A stretch of DNA of 64,000 bases, taken from positions 32,440 through 96,439 of the forward strand of contig NZ_KI928927.1 in the NCBI RefSeq assembly GCF_000521215.1, given 5' to 3'. This document shows positions 18,043 through 27,644 of the stretch, piece by piece. This DNA comes from Labrenzia sp. DG1229. Its GTDB lineage: Bacteria > Pseudomonadota > Alphaproteobacteria > Rhizobiales > Stappiaceae. The position numbers were made by a program, and so were the translations under genes. The notes below the pieces were generated by a model. It had not been told where the DNA came from. It saw nothing but the letters and a program-made list of their open reading frames with translations, and ran no database searches. Every line of letters begins with the position of its first letter. Position 1 is the first letter of the stretch.

Positions 18043-18327
18043 TTAGAAACCAGCGAGAATGGTGGCCGACCCGAACAAAATAACGAGGCCGAGGACCACT
18101 GAACCGGCAAACACCCAATTCATGCGGCCGGTCATGAAGAGGAAACCGATCGCGCACAATGCGACCAGGCCGATGGCCCGGCCGAGCGTGCCGGTTAATG
18201 CCGTGCCGATGGTCGTGAAGAAGGTGGTCACGGGCGAGAGATCCTGCGCCATCGCAGGGTTGGTTAAAACGAGAGCGGCAAACGCAGACAGAACGGCCAA
18301 ACGGCCAAAGTTATTCAAAATTCCCAT
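18043..18327 (-). CDS. virB2: Type IV secretion major pilin VirB2
   Basis: 94-residue prepilin. Signal peptide MGILNNFGRLAVLSAFAALVLTNPAMA with cleavage near AMA/QD, then two hydrophobic helices separated by a short basic loop (TGRMNW), the usual VirB2 topology. The mature part is about 67 residues. Its start overlaps the virB1 stop by 13 bases. Confidence 0.92.
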   Translation of the reverse strand: MGILNNFGRLAVLSAFAALVLTNPAMAQDLSPVTTFFTTIGTALTGTLGRAIGLVALCAIGFLFMTGRMNWVFAGSVVLGLVILFGSATILAGF

Positions 18328-19097
18328 ACCGAGATGTGTCCTGTGAGTGGTTCTCCGGCGATTGCCTTGACCGGAGTTTCGAGATGTTCCGAACTGTCTT
18401 GAGGGGTCGTGTCTTTGTTGGCCGACGGCTCTATGGCCACCATTTCAGGGACAGGCTGTCCGGCGTTCGTCAGGACAGCGCGAACATAATTTTGCGTCTC
18501 CTCAATTCGAGGAACGCGGCCAAGTTCTTTCACCCGGTTCGGGCCGGCGTTGTAGGCTGCGAGGGCAAGATCGGCCTGTCCGAATTCTTTCAGCAGCGCT
18601 GTGAAGTAGCGCGCGGATGCATTCAGGTTCTCGTAGGCGTCGAAGGGATCCTTCACACGCAGGTCTTTTGCCGTTTCCGGCATGAGTTGCCCTAAACCCT
18701 GGGCGCCTTTTTCCGAGACTGCGTTGTGATCGAACGCGGACTCTCTCTGAATAAGGGCTTCGAAAAGATCGATGAACTCCAATGCCGTCAGTCCGGCTGC
18801 AACAACCCCATCGTCGCCGGAAAACTTCAACGCGACTTCCCGTGTCACCTTCTGGTTCAGGGCGCGTTCAAGATCGGCAGAATGTGTGGGAGTTCGCAGT
18901 TGCGGAATTTCTTTGGGCGAGGTTCGCGCTGACTCTTCACCGCGAGTATCCGAAGAACCTTCCTGAATGACAGGCTCGCCATTGGTGTCCCATTCGATGA
19001 CCGTTGCCGAAACAACGGTTGTATTAAGTATTGCTGCAAGACAAGAGACTAACGCAAAGGTTGTGGAGCAATATAATATCTTGCGCGGATCGATCAT
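18315..19097 (-). CDS. virB1: Lytic transglycosylase VirB1
   Basis: 260 residues with an N-terminal signal sequence (ILYCSTTFALVSCLAAIL). It locally opens peptidoglycan for the secretion channel. The SLT domain (about 110-215) carries the catalytic Glu in RESAFDHNAVSEKGAQGLGQLMP and the motifs ALAAYNAGPNRV and ETQNYVRAVL. It is the first gene of the virB operon, so the promoter should lie just upstream of 19097. Confidence 0.93.
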   Translation of the reverse strand: MIDPRKILYCSTTFALVSCLAAILNTTVVSATVIEWDTNGEPVIQEGSSDTRGEESARTSPKEIPQLRTPTHSADLERALNQKVTREVALKFSGDDGVVAAGLTALEFIDLFEALIQRESAFDHNAVSEKGAQGLGQLMPETAKDLRVKDPFDAYENLNASARYFTALLKEFGQADLALAAYNAGPNRVKELGRVPRIEETQNYVRAVLTNAGQPVPEMVAIEPSANKDTTPQDSSEHLETPVKAIAGEPLTGHISVWEF

Positions 19098-19919
19098 TGA
19101 TTTTGGATTATCTTAAGGGCAGAGAAGGAGAGATTGAAAATTCGAAGGCAAGCAATAAATGACGGAAATATAGAAGGTTTACCGAAACCAGAACGTTCCC
19201 CGGTCGGTAAACACATCACGGATTACGGCCACCTGGTTTTCAAAAGCTGGTGTGGTCTCATCGAGACAGCATTTATCGGGCCGGGCACAGGGACGAGCCC
19301 AGGTGCTCCGGAGGTCATTCGGAGTGTCCTTTTTATTTCAGATCAATGATTTACGGCTACGGCAATCAGTGGTTGATTACCTTGCGAGAGGGCGCAACCC
19401 AACACAGAATGGGGTGTCATCACAAGGTTGATGAAAATGTTTTCCACACCAAAAGCGGGCTATTTGACTTGTTAAAGTTATCGATGAAGAGATGCTGGAT
19501 GCTGCGTTAAATTCCGGTTAGCGGGTTTCTGACGAAACCCTGTCGGATGTCTCGTCCCTAGCCCATCAGGCAGACTTACAAGACAGTGCTGTGCCAAGAC
19601 ATTGAAGCGTAAGCGCCGTCAAGCTGAAACCCGGTGGGCCGCAGACGGCGCTCTGATGTCTTTTTTCAAGGAATTTTTCATGCCAATGGGTACGCTGAAG
19701 CGTATAATCAAATTCTCAGGCGCCCAATGGTGGGCACGAGGTCTGAAGACGTCGGTGAACAAGCGCTGATGCGCGGATTGAATACCGCATGACCGATTAT
19801 GCGTCTCGGGGCTATTCCTGTCTTACAACGGGCATCAATCAAAGTTGGCCACAAAGCGACTGTCGGATATTCCCCTGCCGAGGACCTCGCGCCCGCCGTT
19901 GGGCGCATTTGGGTGACGG
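19098..19919. other. Long non-coding gap between virB1 and IS110 element B
   Basis: Holds the presumed virB promoter near its left end and the 3' end of the IS110 element at its right. The frames present are short, overlapping and lack protein character, so no gene is supported. Confidence 0.45.
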
Positions 19920-21035
19920 TCAGCTTGTCGGCATTGTTCGACGTGCAATATCCCACATGAATGCCGCCATCTCCCTTGCGATTGCTGTGGTGATGACGGT
20001 GGATCTCTTTCCACGCTGGCTGAGTTTTCGGTAGCGCGCGGTCAGACGTGATTGAGCTTTCCAGGAGATGTCCTGTATCTCTGGAGGCTGCTCGCGCAGA
20101 ATATAAAGCTTTCTGGCCCCGGGTCGGACTGGTAGGCGATAGGTCCAGGCACCTTCGATCAATTTGTGGCGCACATGGGCGTTACCTGCGCGGGTGATTC
20201 CTCCGCGCCTCGTCGTTTTGCCAGTGGAATATTCGCTGGGTACAAGTCCCTGATAGGCCATCAGTTTTACCGGCGTATCAAAGCGGCGTACATCGCCAAT
20301 TTCTGCCATGAAGGTGACGGCACTGATCAACGCGACGCCACGCAAGGCTTGCAAAGCATTCACGGCAGGCGCAAGGGGCCATTCCGGCACCAGTGCTTCG
20401 ATATGGCCTGTCAGCCGATCCAGACGCTCGGCCGCGTTCCGTTCAGCTTGCAACATTTCCTGCAAGGCAATCTGATGAGCAGGATGTTCAAAATTCTGAC
20501 ATTGCAGCCAGCGTCGATATCGCATCGTCCATGGTTTAGTGCGATGGTAGACCCGTGCGTGGCGAAGCAAAAACGCTGAAACGAGCTGGCGCTTATGCCG
20601 TTGGTCCTCCGCGGCACTTTCCCGAGCGCGAACCAGGTCGCGCATCGCCTCGTGTGTTTCATCGGGGACCCAGATCGGCGTCAATTCTCCGGCACGGAAT
20701 AGCCGCGCAAGCCGCATGGCGTCTAGCCGGTCGGTCTTCACCCGCTCTCCAGCCCGCACCGGGATCAGAGAGGGCGCCACTACCAAGCATTCAAATCCGA
20801 AGGCCCGAGCTTGCCGATAAAGCCCATATCCGGTTGGCCCAGCTTCATAGCAAACTGCAACACGGGAGGTCCGATTGGAAAGGTTCTTCAGTAGCTTGGC
20901 GACACTGGCTGGTGCATTCTCAATTGTGCCCAAGCTCAAAACTTCGTCACGATTCATACCATCTGCTATTGCTATTGCAAGTTTGGCTTTCGATACATCG
21001 ATCCCGACATAGATCGTTCGTTCTTCGTCTGTCAT
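19920..21035 (-). CDS. IS110-family transposase (element B)
   Basis: 371 residues. An upstream in-frame ATG at 21047 exists, but its own codons contain GGAGG spaced correctly before the ATG at 21035 (MTDEERTIYVGIDVSKAKL), which I prefer. DEDD motifs: GIDVSKAKL, CYEAGPTGYGLYR and KTDRLDAMRLARL. The C-terminal domain has ALRGVALISAVTFMAEIGD and STGKTTRRGGITRAGNAHVR with the catalytic serine. It is intact and only distantly related to element A, so this is a second, independent IS110 arrival. Confidence 0.93.
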   Translation of the reverse strand: MTDEERTIYVGIDVSKAKLAIAIADGMNRDEVLSLGTIENAPASVAKLLKNLSNRTSRVAVCYEAGPTGYGLYRQARAFGFECLVVAPSLIPVRAGERVKTDRLDAMRLARLFRAGELTPIWVPDETHEAMRDLVRARESAAEDQRHKRQLVSAFLLRHARVYHRTKPWTMRYRRWLQCQNFEHPAHQIALQEMLQAERNAAERLDRLTGHIEALVPEWPLAPAVNALQALRGVALISAVTFMAEIGDVRRFDTPVKLMAYQGLVPSEYSTGKTTRRGGITRAGNAHVRHKLIEGAWTYRLPVRPGARKLYILREQPPEIQDISWKAQSRLTARYRKLSQRGKRSTVITTAIAREMAAFMWDIARRTMPTS

Positions 21036-21047
21036 GCCTGCCTCCAT

Positions 21048-21384
21048 CGCTAAAAAGCGGCAACTGCCGCCATGCGATCAAGTTACAGGCTGATCGAGGT
21101 TGGCTGGCTAGGAGAAAGACATACGGTCTTACGCCCCTTCACTTCATTGGGCCAACGGCGCATTCCCGTGTCGCGCGGCAAAATCTCATAACCGCATACG
21201 GACTCCATATGGAGCTCTCTATGGACTCCCAAACCTGCCTCCATTCCCAAATCGACAATGGGTATGGATTCCAGCATCACGACGGAAGAGAATAGGTGAG
21301 GGACAGCCGTCGCTTACATTGAAGCCGGCTCATCCGAGGAAAGGGTAAACCAAGTCCGTAGTGACATTGCGTCAACTCGGTGAA
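21048..21384. other. IS110 element B upstream end and IS256 target
   Basis: No gene. The first ~250 bases upstream of the transposase start are where an IS110 non-coding end with a bridge RNA would lie. The final nine bases (21376-21384, CTCGGTGAA) are the left target-site copy of the IS256 element. Confidence 0.5.
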
Positions 21385-21481
21385 GAGCTATGGCGGAACT
21401 TGGGTGATGACGGATTGAAGAAGGCGGCGTATCGAGGCGGGTGACAAAGCCTGCCAGAACCTCACGAAGGAGCGATACGCC

Positions 21482-22013
21482 ATGAAGACAGATACCACCG
21501 TTGTACCCTTTGCGCACCCTGACGCTTTCGACGATCCCCTGACATCGGTTCTGCGTGAAGGCGCGCGCCGGCTTCTGGCGCAGGCTGTCGAAGCGGAAGC
21601 CGAGGCGTTTCTTGCCGCCATGGCCGAGGAGCGCCTGGCCGATGGGCGTGCCCGTTTGGTGCGCCACGGCCATGGGCCGGAACGCATGATCCAGACGGGG
21701 ATTGGTCCGGTGCCGGTCAAGCGCGCCAAGCTGCGCGATCGAGGGCCGGAAGCTTCCGGCAAGGACCGCATCACGTTCACCTCGGCGATTGTGCCGAAAT
21801 GGGCACGGCGCACGAAGAGCCTCGACGCTCTGTTGCCGGTCCTCTACCTGCGCGGCATCTCGACCGGCGATTTCCAGGACGCGCTTGGTGCGCTTCTGGG
21901 TCGGGATGCACCGAACCTGTCACCATCGGTGATAGGGCGGCTTAAGGAGGAATGGCAGGGTGACTATGATCACTGGCAGCACCGCGACCTGTCGGCCCGC
22001 CACTACGTCTACA
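21482..22013 (+). pseudogene. IS256-family transposase, N-terminal segment
   Basis: First ~177 codons of a Mutator-type transposase (VLREGARRLLAQAVEAEAEAFL, LYLRGISTGDFQDALGALLG) ending at DLSARHYVY where the first IS66 element enters. The frame continues at 25049 after the element and its duplicated target. Confidence 0.92.
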
Positions 22014-22068
22014 GTAAGCGATGTTTTCACCCCACGGGCCTAGTTTGAGTTTTCCAGACTGCTGGACG

Positions 22069-22509
22069 TTATCTGATCAACTTTTTTGGTATCTTGCCAC
22101 AGGCAATCAGAAGATGTTTTGCGCTTAGGAAAAGCTCACCGTTACCGCGGTCGCCAGCAATATGAGTCCAAAAGCCGCGGGCATCTGCGACTTTGTTGTT
22201 CGGAATTAGGATAATCGTGCCTCGCTCAATCGAGTTGTCGGTTTCGATGCGAAGCCGAGCCTCATCCCGCGAAGAAAAAACCGCTGCAAATCGTTCTTTG
22301 CCATAAAGCCCTTCCAAGACGAATTTGTTATTTTCGTTCTCAATCGAGCGAAGATTAAAACCCATTGGTGGTCCAAAGACCGACACACACATATTGTTGT
22401 CGTCGCACGCATGGACGAGACTGCAAAACCACGGTGGAGGCCCTGAGGGTACGGCCGCGAATGCGGATGGTGCCACAAGCAGAAAAAGCAGCAATATAGT
22501 CAGTCTCAT
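22069..22509 (-). CDS. Secreted hypothetical protein, IS66 passenger
   Basis: 146 residues. Signal peptide MRLTILLLFLLVAPSAFA with cleavage near AFA/AV. The mature part has Cys residues in WFCSLVHACDDNNMC and LLIACGKIPKK and an otherwise beta-rich, polar sequence. It lies inside the element, downstream of tnpC on the same strand and 69 bases beyond its stop. Its A+T content is higher than that of the transposition genes, suggesting capture from elsewhere. I do not recognise the family. Confidence 0.72.
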   Translation of the reverse strand: MRLTILLLFLLVAPSAFAAVPSGPPPWFCSLVHACDDNNMCVSVFGPPMGFNLRSIENENNKFVLEGLYGKERFAAVFSSRDEARLRIETDNSIERGTIILIPNNKVADARGFWTHIAGDRGNGELFLSAKHLLIACGKIPKKLIR

Positions 22510-22576
22510 AACAAAACCTGGACCTGCGGAATTCGATCGGGCAGCATCAATATGACTTACTGCCAGAACCCGAATG

Positions 22577-24151
22577 TCAGTCGGCTTCCATCAATCCGTC
22601 AATGATGTTCTCATTGCGCTTGCCGATAAAGTTCCACGGCAGGAGTTCATCGATCCGGCTTTGTTTGTGGCCGTTGACGATAGCGGTCAGTGTGGCTGCC
22701 AGATAGGCTTGCGGATCGACGGAATTGAGCTTGCAGGTCTCGACGAGTGAGGCGATTGCCGCCCAGTTTTCAGCTCCGGCTTCATGACCGGCGAAGAGAG
22801 CGTTTTTCCTGTTGAGTGCGATGGGTCTGATGGTTCGTTCGACGGTGTTGTTGTCGATCTCGATCCGCCCGTCGGTCAGGAACAGGCACAAGCCCTGCCA
22901 GTATTTGGTGATGTACTTCAGGGCTTCACCAAGGGGCGATTTGGTGGCGACACGAGCGCGATGATACGTGAGCCATGTTTCCATGTCAGTGATGAGCGGT
23001 GCTGCTTGCTCCCGACGGCCGGCCAGACGGGCCTCGGGATCGAGCCCGCGCAATTCAGCTTCGAGGCGATAAAGGTCGCCGATGCGTTTTACGCCTTCTT
23101 CGGCAATCGGCGCAGAGCCGGTCCGGGTGATCTCAACGAGCTTGCGGCGGGCATGGGCCCAGCAATAGGCCAGCCGGATATCCGGTCCTACCCGATCAGG
23201 CGCGATGAGCCGATTGTATCCGGCATAGCCGTCGACCAGCAAAACTCCTGAGAAGCTCTGCAATATCTGTTCAGCATGGTGTCCCCCGGGGCCGGGCGCG
23301 TAGGTGAACGCGACACCGGGCGGCGCTCCGCTGTTCCAGGGCCTGTCGTCCCGCGCCAAGGCCCAGAAGTATCCGGTTCTGGTCTTGCCGGAACCGGGTT
23401 CAAGCACCGGAGCCCGGGTTTCGTCCATGAACAGCTTGGTGGACCGTTTGAGGTCTGTTATCAACGCATCAAAGACGGGACGCAATTCGAAAGCCGCCCG
23501 GCCAACCCAGTCGGCAAGCGTCGACCGGTCGAGATCGATGCCCTGGCGGCTCATGATTTGCGCCTGCCGGTATAAAGGCAGGTGATCGGCATATTTGGAG
23601 ACCAGGACATGGGCGATCATGGCCTCGGTCGGCAGGCCAGACTGGATCAGCCGCGCCGGCGCCAGTGCCTGAACCACACCATCGGTGCAAGAGCGGCAGG
23701 CGTATTTCGGTCGGCGGGTAACGATGACGCGGAACTGGGCCGGGATCACGTCCAGCCGCTCGGATACGTCCTCGCCGATCGGGTGCAGGCAGCCGCCACA
23801 GGAACAGGTCAGGCTTTCCGGCTCAAGGACCTCTTCAACACGGGGAAGATGCTTGGGCAAGGCTCCGCGATTGACCGTCCGTCGTGTGGAAGCTCGTTTG
23901 TTGCCGGGGCTATCTGCCTCTTCCTCGGCATGGACCGCCGCAATGGCAGTTTCCAGATCTTCAAGCGCCAGGTCGAACTGGTCCGGGTCGCGCTTTTCGG
24001 ATTTGCGCCCGAAGGCCGCCTGCTTGAATGCGGCAACCAGCTTTTCCAGTCGCGTGATCCGCTCATCCTTGCGGATATTGCGCTCCTCGGATGCAATCAG
24101 CATTGCCTTCAGGGCAGCGATATCATCTGGCAGGTCGGCGGTGGTCAGCAT
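22577..24151 (-). CDS. tnpC: IS66 transposase TnpC (element A)
   Basis: 524 residues, full length. The N-terminal coiled coil and leucine-zipper region is followed by a zinc-binding CSCGGCLHPIGEDVSERLDVIPAQFRV segment and the DDE domain (KLFMDETRAPVLEPG, LLVDGYAGYNRL, DNNTVERTIRPIALNRKNALFAG). All parts are present, so it may be active. Confidence 0.95.
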   Translation of the reverse strand: MLTTADLPDDIAALKAMLIASEERNIRKDERITRLEKLVAAFKQAAFGRKSEKRDPDQFDLALEDLETAIAAVHAEEEADSPGNKRASTRRTVNRGALPKHLPRVEEVLEPESLTCSCGGCLHPIGEDVSERLDVIPAQFRVIVTRRPKYACRSCTDGVVQALAPARLIQSGLPTEAMIAHVLVSKYADHLPLYRQAQIMSRQGIDLDRSTLADWVGRAAFELRPVFDALITDLKRSTKLFMDETRAPVLEPGSGKTRTGYFWALARDDRPWNSGAPPGVAFTYAPGPGGHHAEQILQSFSGVLLVDGYAGYNRLIAPDRVGPDIRLAYCWAHARRKLVEITRTGSAPIAEEGVKRIGDLYRLEAELRGLDPEARLAGRREQAAPLITDMETWLTYHRARVATKSPLGEALKYITKYWQGLCLFLTDGRIEIDNNTVERTIRPIALNRKNALFAGHEAGAENWAAIASLVETCKLNSVDPQAYLAATLTAIVNGHKQSRIDELLPWNFIGKRNENIIDGLMEAD

Positions 24152-24219
24152 GGACCGGATCTATCAAATCCGGCCATGATCCGCTTGTGGAAACAAGTAC
24201 CCGAGTCATCGTGCCGCAG

Positions 24220-24573
24220 CTATTCAACGGCCTCTGGAGCCCGGGTGGTGATCGCGCGAACGCGCCGCCAGTCCAGCCCTGCGAACAAAGCTTCAAACTG
24301 GGCGTGCGTGAGGGACATCAGGCCGTCCCTGATATCCGGCCAGGTAAAGGCATGGTCCTCAAGGCGCTTGTAGGTCATCACCAGACCACTTCCATCCCAG
24401 TATATGAGCTTCAGCCGATCCGTCCGGCGCGACCGGAAGACGAACACCGTCCCCGTGAACGGGTCCTTGCGCAACTCGTTCTTCACCAGCGCTGCCAGAC
24501 CGTCATGACCCTTCCGGAAGTCGACGGGTTTTGTCGCCACCATGATCCGCACCCGGTTCGACGGAAAGATCAT
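24220..24573 (-). CDS. tnpB: IS66 accessory protein TnpB (element A)
   Basis: 117 residues of the IS66 Orf2 family: VRIMVATKPVDFRKGHDGLAALVKNEL, TGTVFVFRSRRTDRLKLIYWDGSGLVMTYKRLE and the C-terminal AQFEALFAGLDW. Required with TnpA and TnpC for transposition. Its start overlaps the tnpA stop by four bases. Confidence 0.94.
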   Translation of the reverse strand: MIFPSNRVRIMVATKPVDFRKGHDGLAALVKNELRKDPFTGTVFVFRSRRTDRLKLIYWDGSGLVMTYKRLEDHAFTWPDIRDGLMSLTHAQFEALFAGLDWRRVRAITTRAPEAVE

Positions 24574-24956
24574 GAGGACAGCTTGCCGAGTGCGTGTGCA
24601 ACGGCCGCAATCCGCTTTGCCGACACGCCTGCCTCCAAACGGATGGTCATGCGGCCGATCAGGATCTCAGGGCGTTCCGTTTCAACGGAAGCTTCAGGTT
24701 CATCCGGCGTCGCGACAATCATGGCCGCAAATTCCACGTCATCTTCCGGAGCGGGCAAAACCAGCTTGCCGCGCCGTGCCAGGGTTCGCCAGGCTGACAG
24801 GTGGTTCGGTTTCAGACCGTAACGGCTCGCAACCTCGTTCACCGTCGCGCCTGGACGCAAGCTCTCCGCAACGATCCGTGCCTTCAAATCGTCTGGCCAA
24901 CGGCGCGGGCTACCTGCATCACGCCCGTCCGTGAGAACCTCAATCGTAGTCTCCAT
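24570..24956 (-). CDS. tnpA: IS66 accessory protein TnpA (element A)
   Basis: 128 residues with an IS3/IS66 Orf1-type helix-turn-helix (PRRWPDDLKARIVAESLRPGATVNEVASRYGLKPNHLSAWRTLAR). The C-terminal half carries the IRLEAGVSAKRIAAVAHAL segment. Intact, and first gene of the transposition operon. Confidence 0.92.
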   Translation of the reverse strand: METTIEVLTDGRDAGSPRRWPDDLKARIVAESLRPGATVNEVASRYGLKPNHLSAWRTLARRGKLVLPAPEDDVEFAAMIVATPDEPEASVETERPEILIGRMTIRLEAGVSAKRIAAVAHALGKLSS

Positions 24957-25040
24957 GGAGAAACTCCTTCTCGATCCAACATGATTAGGCGATCACAGAT
25001 CGAGGGAGATAAAACAACGTGGAGGCAGAACAGCGGTTAC

Positions 25041-25180
25041 CGTCTACATCTGGGCCGATTGGGTCTATCTTCAGGCGCGCATGGAGGACAATGCCGCCTG
25101 CATGCTGGTAGTCATCGGTGCGACGCCGGAAGGCAGGAAGGAACTGGTCGGCTTTCAGGTGGGTGTGCGCGAAAGCACGC
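25041..25180 (+). pseudogene. IS256-family transposase, middle segment
   Basis: About 44 codons between the two IS66 elements, reading YIWADWVYLQARMEDNAACM through GFQVGVREST, including the first catalytic Asp. The leading 8 bases are the duplicated target of element A and the last 8 (25173-25180) that of element B. The frame joins 22013 to 25049 and 25180 to 27653 exactly. Confidence 0.9.
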
Positions 25181-25225
25181 GTGTCCGTCCGGTGAAGGCG
25201 GTCTTCATGGTGGCGACGCGCTCTG

Positions 25226-26752
25226 TTACGCTGCTTTTGCAGCGTAACACCAAGGCATGAGTTCGTTGATGCGATTGATCTTGTGGTCGGCGATTTGTGC
25301 CAGAACCCAGGTCAGCCAGGCTTGCGGGTCGATGCCGTTGAGTTTGGCGGTTTCGATCAGGGTATAGGCGATAGCCGCGGATTTGCCGCCGCCTTCTGAG
25401 CCCATGAAGAGGTAGTTTTTTCGTCCAAGGGCAATCGGTTTCATTGCCCGCTCCGCGCAATTGTTGTCCAGTTCCAGATGCCCGTTGCCGAGGTACGGCC
25501 GGGCTTTCGGCAGGCGGCTGAGTGCATAGCGGATCGCTGCGGCCAGCGGTGATTTTCCCGAGATCCGCGTCAATTGGCTGCCGAGCCAATCTTCCAGATC
25601 GTCGAAGATAGGTTTGGCGTATGCTTGCCGTAAGGCGGTGCGCTCCGGCGGCGGTTTTCCGCGTGCCCGCTTTTCGATTTCGTAGAGCTTGGCGATCCGC
25701 TGGATGGTCTCAGCGGCGATGGATGATCCCTGGGTAGCATGCACATCGACGAACTTGCGCCGGATATGGGCCATACAGGCCATCTCCCGCGCCTTGTTCT
25801 CCCCGAACAGGCCGTTGAACCCGGCATAACCGTCCGCGTGAACCCAGCCCTTGTAGCCGGACAGGTGACCCTGAGGATGTTCGCCCTTGCGGTCAACCGT
25901 GAACTGGTACCAAGCTAGCGGTGGAGAAGAGCCTGCCCAGGGGCGTTCATCCCTCACATAGGCCCAGATCCTGGCGATTTTGGTCTTCTTCGTTCCCGGA
26001 GCCTGAAGCTTGACCGGCGTGTCATCGGCAAAGAGCGCTTCGCCTTGCCGGACCATTCGTCCGATGGCATCCGCTAGGGGCTCAAGCAAGGCAGTGGAGC
26101 GTCCCACCCAATCAGCCAGGGTGGAGCGGTCCAGATCAATGCCTTCCCGGCCAAAGATCTGAGACTGGCGGTAGAGCGGCAGGTGGTCCGCATATTTGGA
26201 AACCAAAACATGCGCCAAAAGTCCCGCTCCCGGCCGTCCGCGCTCGCTCGGACGCGATGGCAAGGGCAATTGGACAATCCTCTCGCAGCAAGAACAGGAC
26301 AGGCGCGGCCTGACAATACGGTTCACGACAAACCGGCCCGGCACATATTCCAGCTCTTCGGTGACATCTTCCGCCAGTGTCTTGAACTTGCTGCCGCAGC
26401 GACAGCAGTCTTCATTCGGCATCAGGACGGTGTCCTTGCGCTCAAGATGGTCCGGCAGCGGCTTGCGGCTGTGCTGACGTTTGGCCTGTCCGGGAGGAGC
26501 ATCTGCCGAGGCTGGTTCCGGCATGTTTTGCGGGTCAGCAGCGACACCAATGGCCTCGTCCTCGGCAAGGCTCAAATTGAGCTGATCGAGGCTTTCTGAT
26601 TTGGAGCCGAACCGGTTCCGGTTTGCCCCATGAAGCTGATGCTGAAGCTGCTCGACCTTCAGACTGAGCGCCTTGACTTCCTTAGCCAGAAGCCGGTTCA
26701 CGGCTTTCAGTTCAGCCGGATCGTCAGGTGTGATATCCAAGTCCGTCAGCAT
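25226..26752 (-). CDS. tnpC: IS66 transposase TnpC (element B)
   Basis: 508 residues. Helical N-terminus ([29 protein letters not shown]), zinc-binding region [28 protein letters not shown] and [15 protein letters not shown] domain ([53 protein letters not shown]). Complete. Confidence 0.95.
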   Translation of the reverse strand: MLTDLDITPDDPAELKAVNRLLAKEVKALSLKVEQLQHQLHGANRNRFGSKSESLDQLNLSLAEDEAIGVAADPQNMPEPASADAPPGQAKRQHSRKPLPDHLERKDTVLMPNEDCCRCGSKFKTLAEDVTEELEYVPGRFVVNRIVRPRLSCSCCERIVQLPLPSRPSERGRPGAGLLAHVLVSKYADHLPLYRQSQIFGREGIDLDRSTLADWVGRSTALLEPLADAIGRMVRQGEALFADDTPVKLQAPGTKKTKIARIWAYVRDERPWAGSSPPLAWYQFTVDRKGEHPQGHLSGYKGWVHADGYAGFNGLFGENKAREMACMAHIRRKFVDVHATQGSSIAAETIQRIAKLYEIEKRARGKPPPERTALRQAYAKPIFDDLEDWLGSQLTRISGKSPLAAAIRYALSRLPKARPYLGNGHLELDNNCAERAMKPIALGRKNYLFMGSEGGGKSAAIAYTLIETAKLNGIDPQAWLTWVLAQIADHKINRINELMPWCYAAKAA

Positions 26753-26833
26753 GGCCAGACTTATACCGGATGCGGTCCGCAGCAGAAAGGAAAAAGCGGA
26801 ATAAGCCTCTGTATTTATGGCACTATCCAGTCG

Positions 26834-27181
26834 TCACCCTGTTGTCAGCGGTGTCCAGGTGCGGACGAGCATGCGCCAGTCAATCCCCTCAAGCAACATC
26901 GACAGCTGCGCCGCCGTGACGCTGACCTTGCCAGCCTTCGCGCCCGGCCAGACAAACCGGCCTTTCTCCAGGTGTTTGGAAAACAGGCAAGCCCCCTGAC
27001 TGTCCCACCAGATGATCTTCAAAAGATCGCCCCGCCGACCGCGGAACACAAACAAGTGCCCAGAATAAGGATCTTCGGCCAGTACCTGTTCGGCTTGTGC
27101 GGCCAAAGAGTTGAAGCCGCGCCGCATGTCCGTCACACCGGCCGCCAGCCAAACCCGGGTGTTCGATGGAACCGGGATCAT
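26834..27181 (-). CDS. tnpB: IS66 accessory protein TnpB (element B)
   Basis: 115 residues, Orf2 family: [58 protein letters not shown] and [12 protein letters not shown]. Its ATG overlaps the tnpA stop (ATGA), so its translation may suffer from the upstream amber codon in tnpA. Confidence 0.94.
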   Translation of the reverse strand: MIPVPSNTRVWLAAGVTDMRRGFNSLAAQAEQVLAEDPYSGHLFVFRGRRGDLLKIIWWDSQGACLFSKHLEKGRFVWPGAKAGKVSVTAAQLSMLLEGIDWRMLVRTWTPLTTG

Positions 27182-27558
27182 TCCATCAAACCCTGAACCA
27201 GTCCCATGACTGCGGTCAGCGCCGTCGGTCCTTCGATCAAGACCCGGCGACCATCGGAAAGGGTGATATCAACCCGGCTGGCACAGACCGGCGCTGGGGG
27301 CAGAGCGGCAATATCCAGCTTGCCAGGACAATCCGCCGGAACCAGGTCCAGCTCAACGAAAGACCCGTCCTCAACGTTGCCCTGCTAAGCTGGCACTGCG
27401 GCAAAGCGCGGATCCTTCAGCCAATTGTGGATCATGTTGGCATTCGCAGAATACCGGCGCGCCACCTGGGCAACCGATGCTCCGGGAAGAACCGCCTGCT
27501 GGCAGATTTCCCGCTTCTCCTCATCAGACCAGCTCCGCCGTTTCTTTAGCTTACTCAT
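27178..27558 (-). pseudogene. tnpA: IS66 accessory gene tnpA with internal amber codon (element B)
   Basis: Starts MSKLKKRRSWSDEEKREICQQAVLPGASVAQVARRYSANANMIHNWLKD (helix-turn-helix) and stops at TAG, 27385-27387. The same frame continues through QGNVEDGSFVELDLVPADCPG to [28 protein letters not shown], a normal TnpA C-terminus. A single nonsense change therefore splits it at about residue 58. Element B is probably immobile unless complemented. Confidence 0.85.
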
Positions 27559-27644
27559 CAAGGGTCCATAAGTGTGCATTTACATAAGCGGACACTTAAC
27601 GCACCAAATCGAAAAGCGGCAGGTCGGGTTCAACGGACGCTCAC

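Larger units (their letters stand above)
22014..25040 (-). mobile_element. IS66-family element A with a passenger gene
   Basis: 3027 bp. The ends start GTAAGCG at the left and GTAACCG, read inward, at the right, as usual for IS66. An exact 8-bp target duplication CGTCTACA is present at 22006-22013 and 25041-25048. Contents on the minus strand: tnpA, tnpB, tnpC and then an unrelated secreted-protein gene before the left end, which accounts for the extra ~0.5 kb over a standard IS66. Confidence 0.94.
25181..27644 (-). mobile_element. IS66-family element B
   Basis: 2464 bp with imperfect ends (GTGTCCGTCCGGTGAA at the left, GTGAGCGTCCGTTGAA read inward at the right). The flanking 8-bp target duplication AAGCACGC is exact (25173-25180 and 27645-27652). 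It holds tnpA (broken), tnpB and tnpC on the minus strand. Its end sequences and proteins differ from element A, so it is an independent insertion. Confidence 0.94.
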
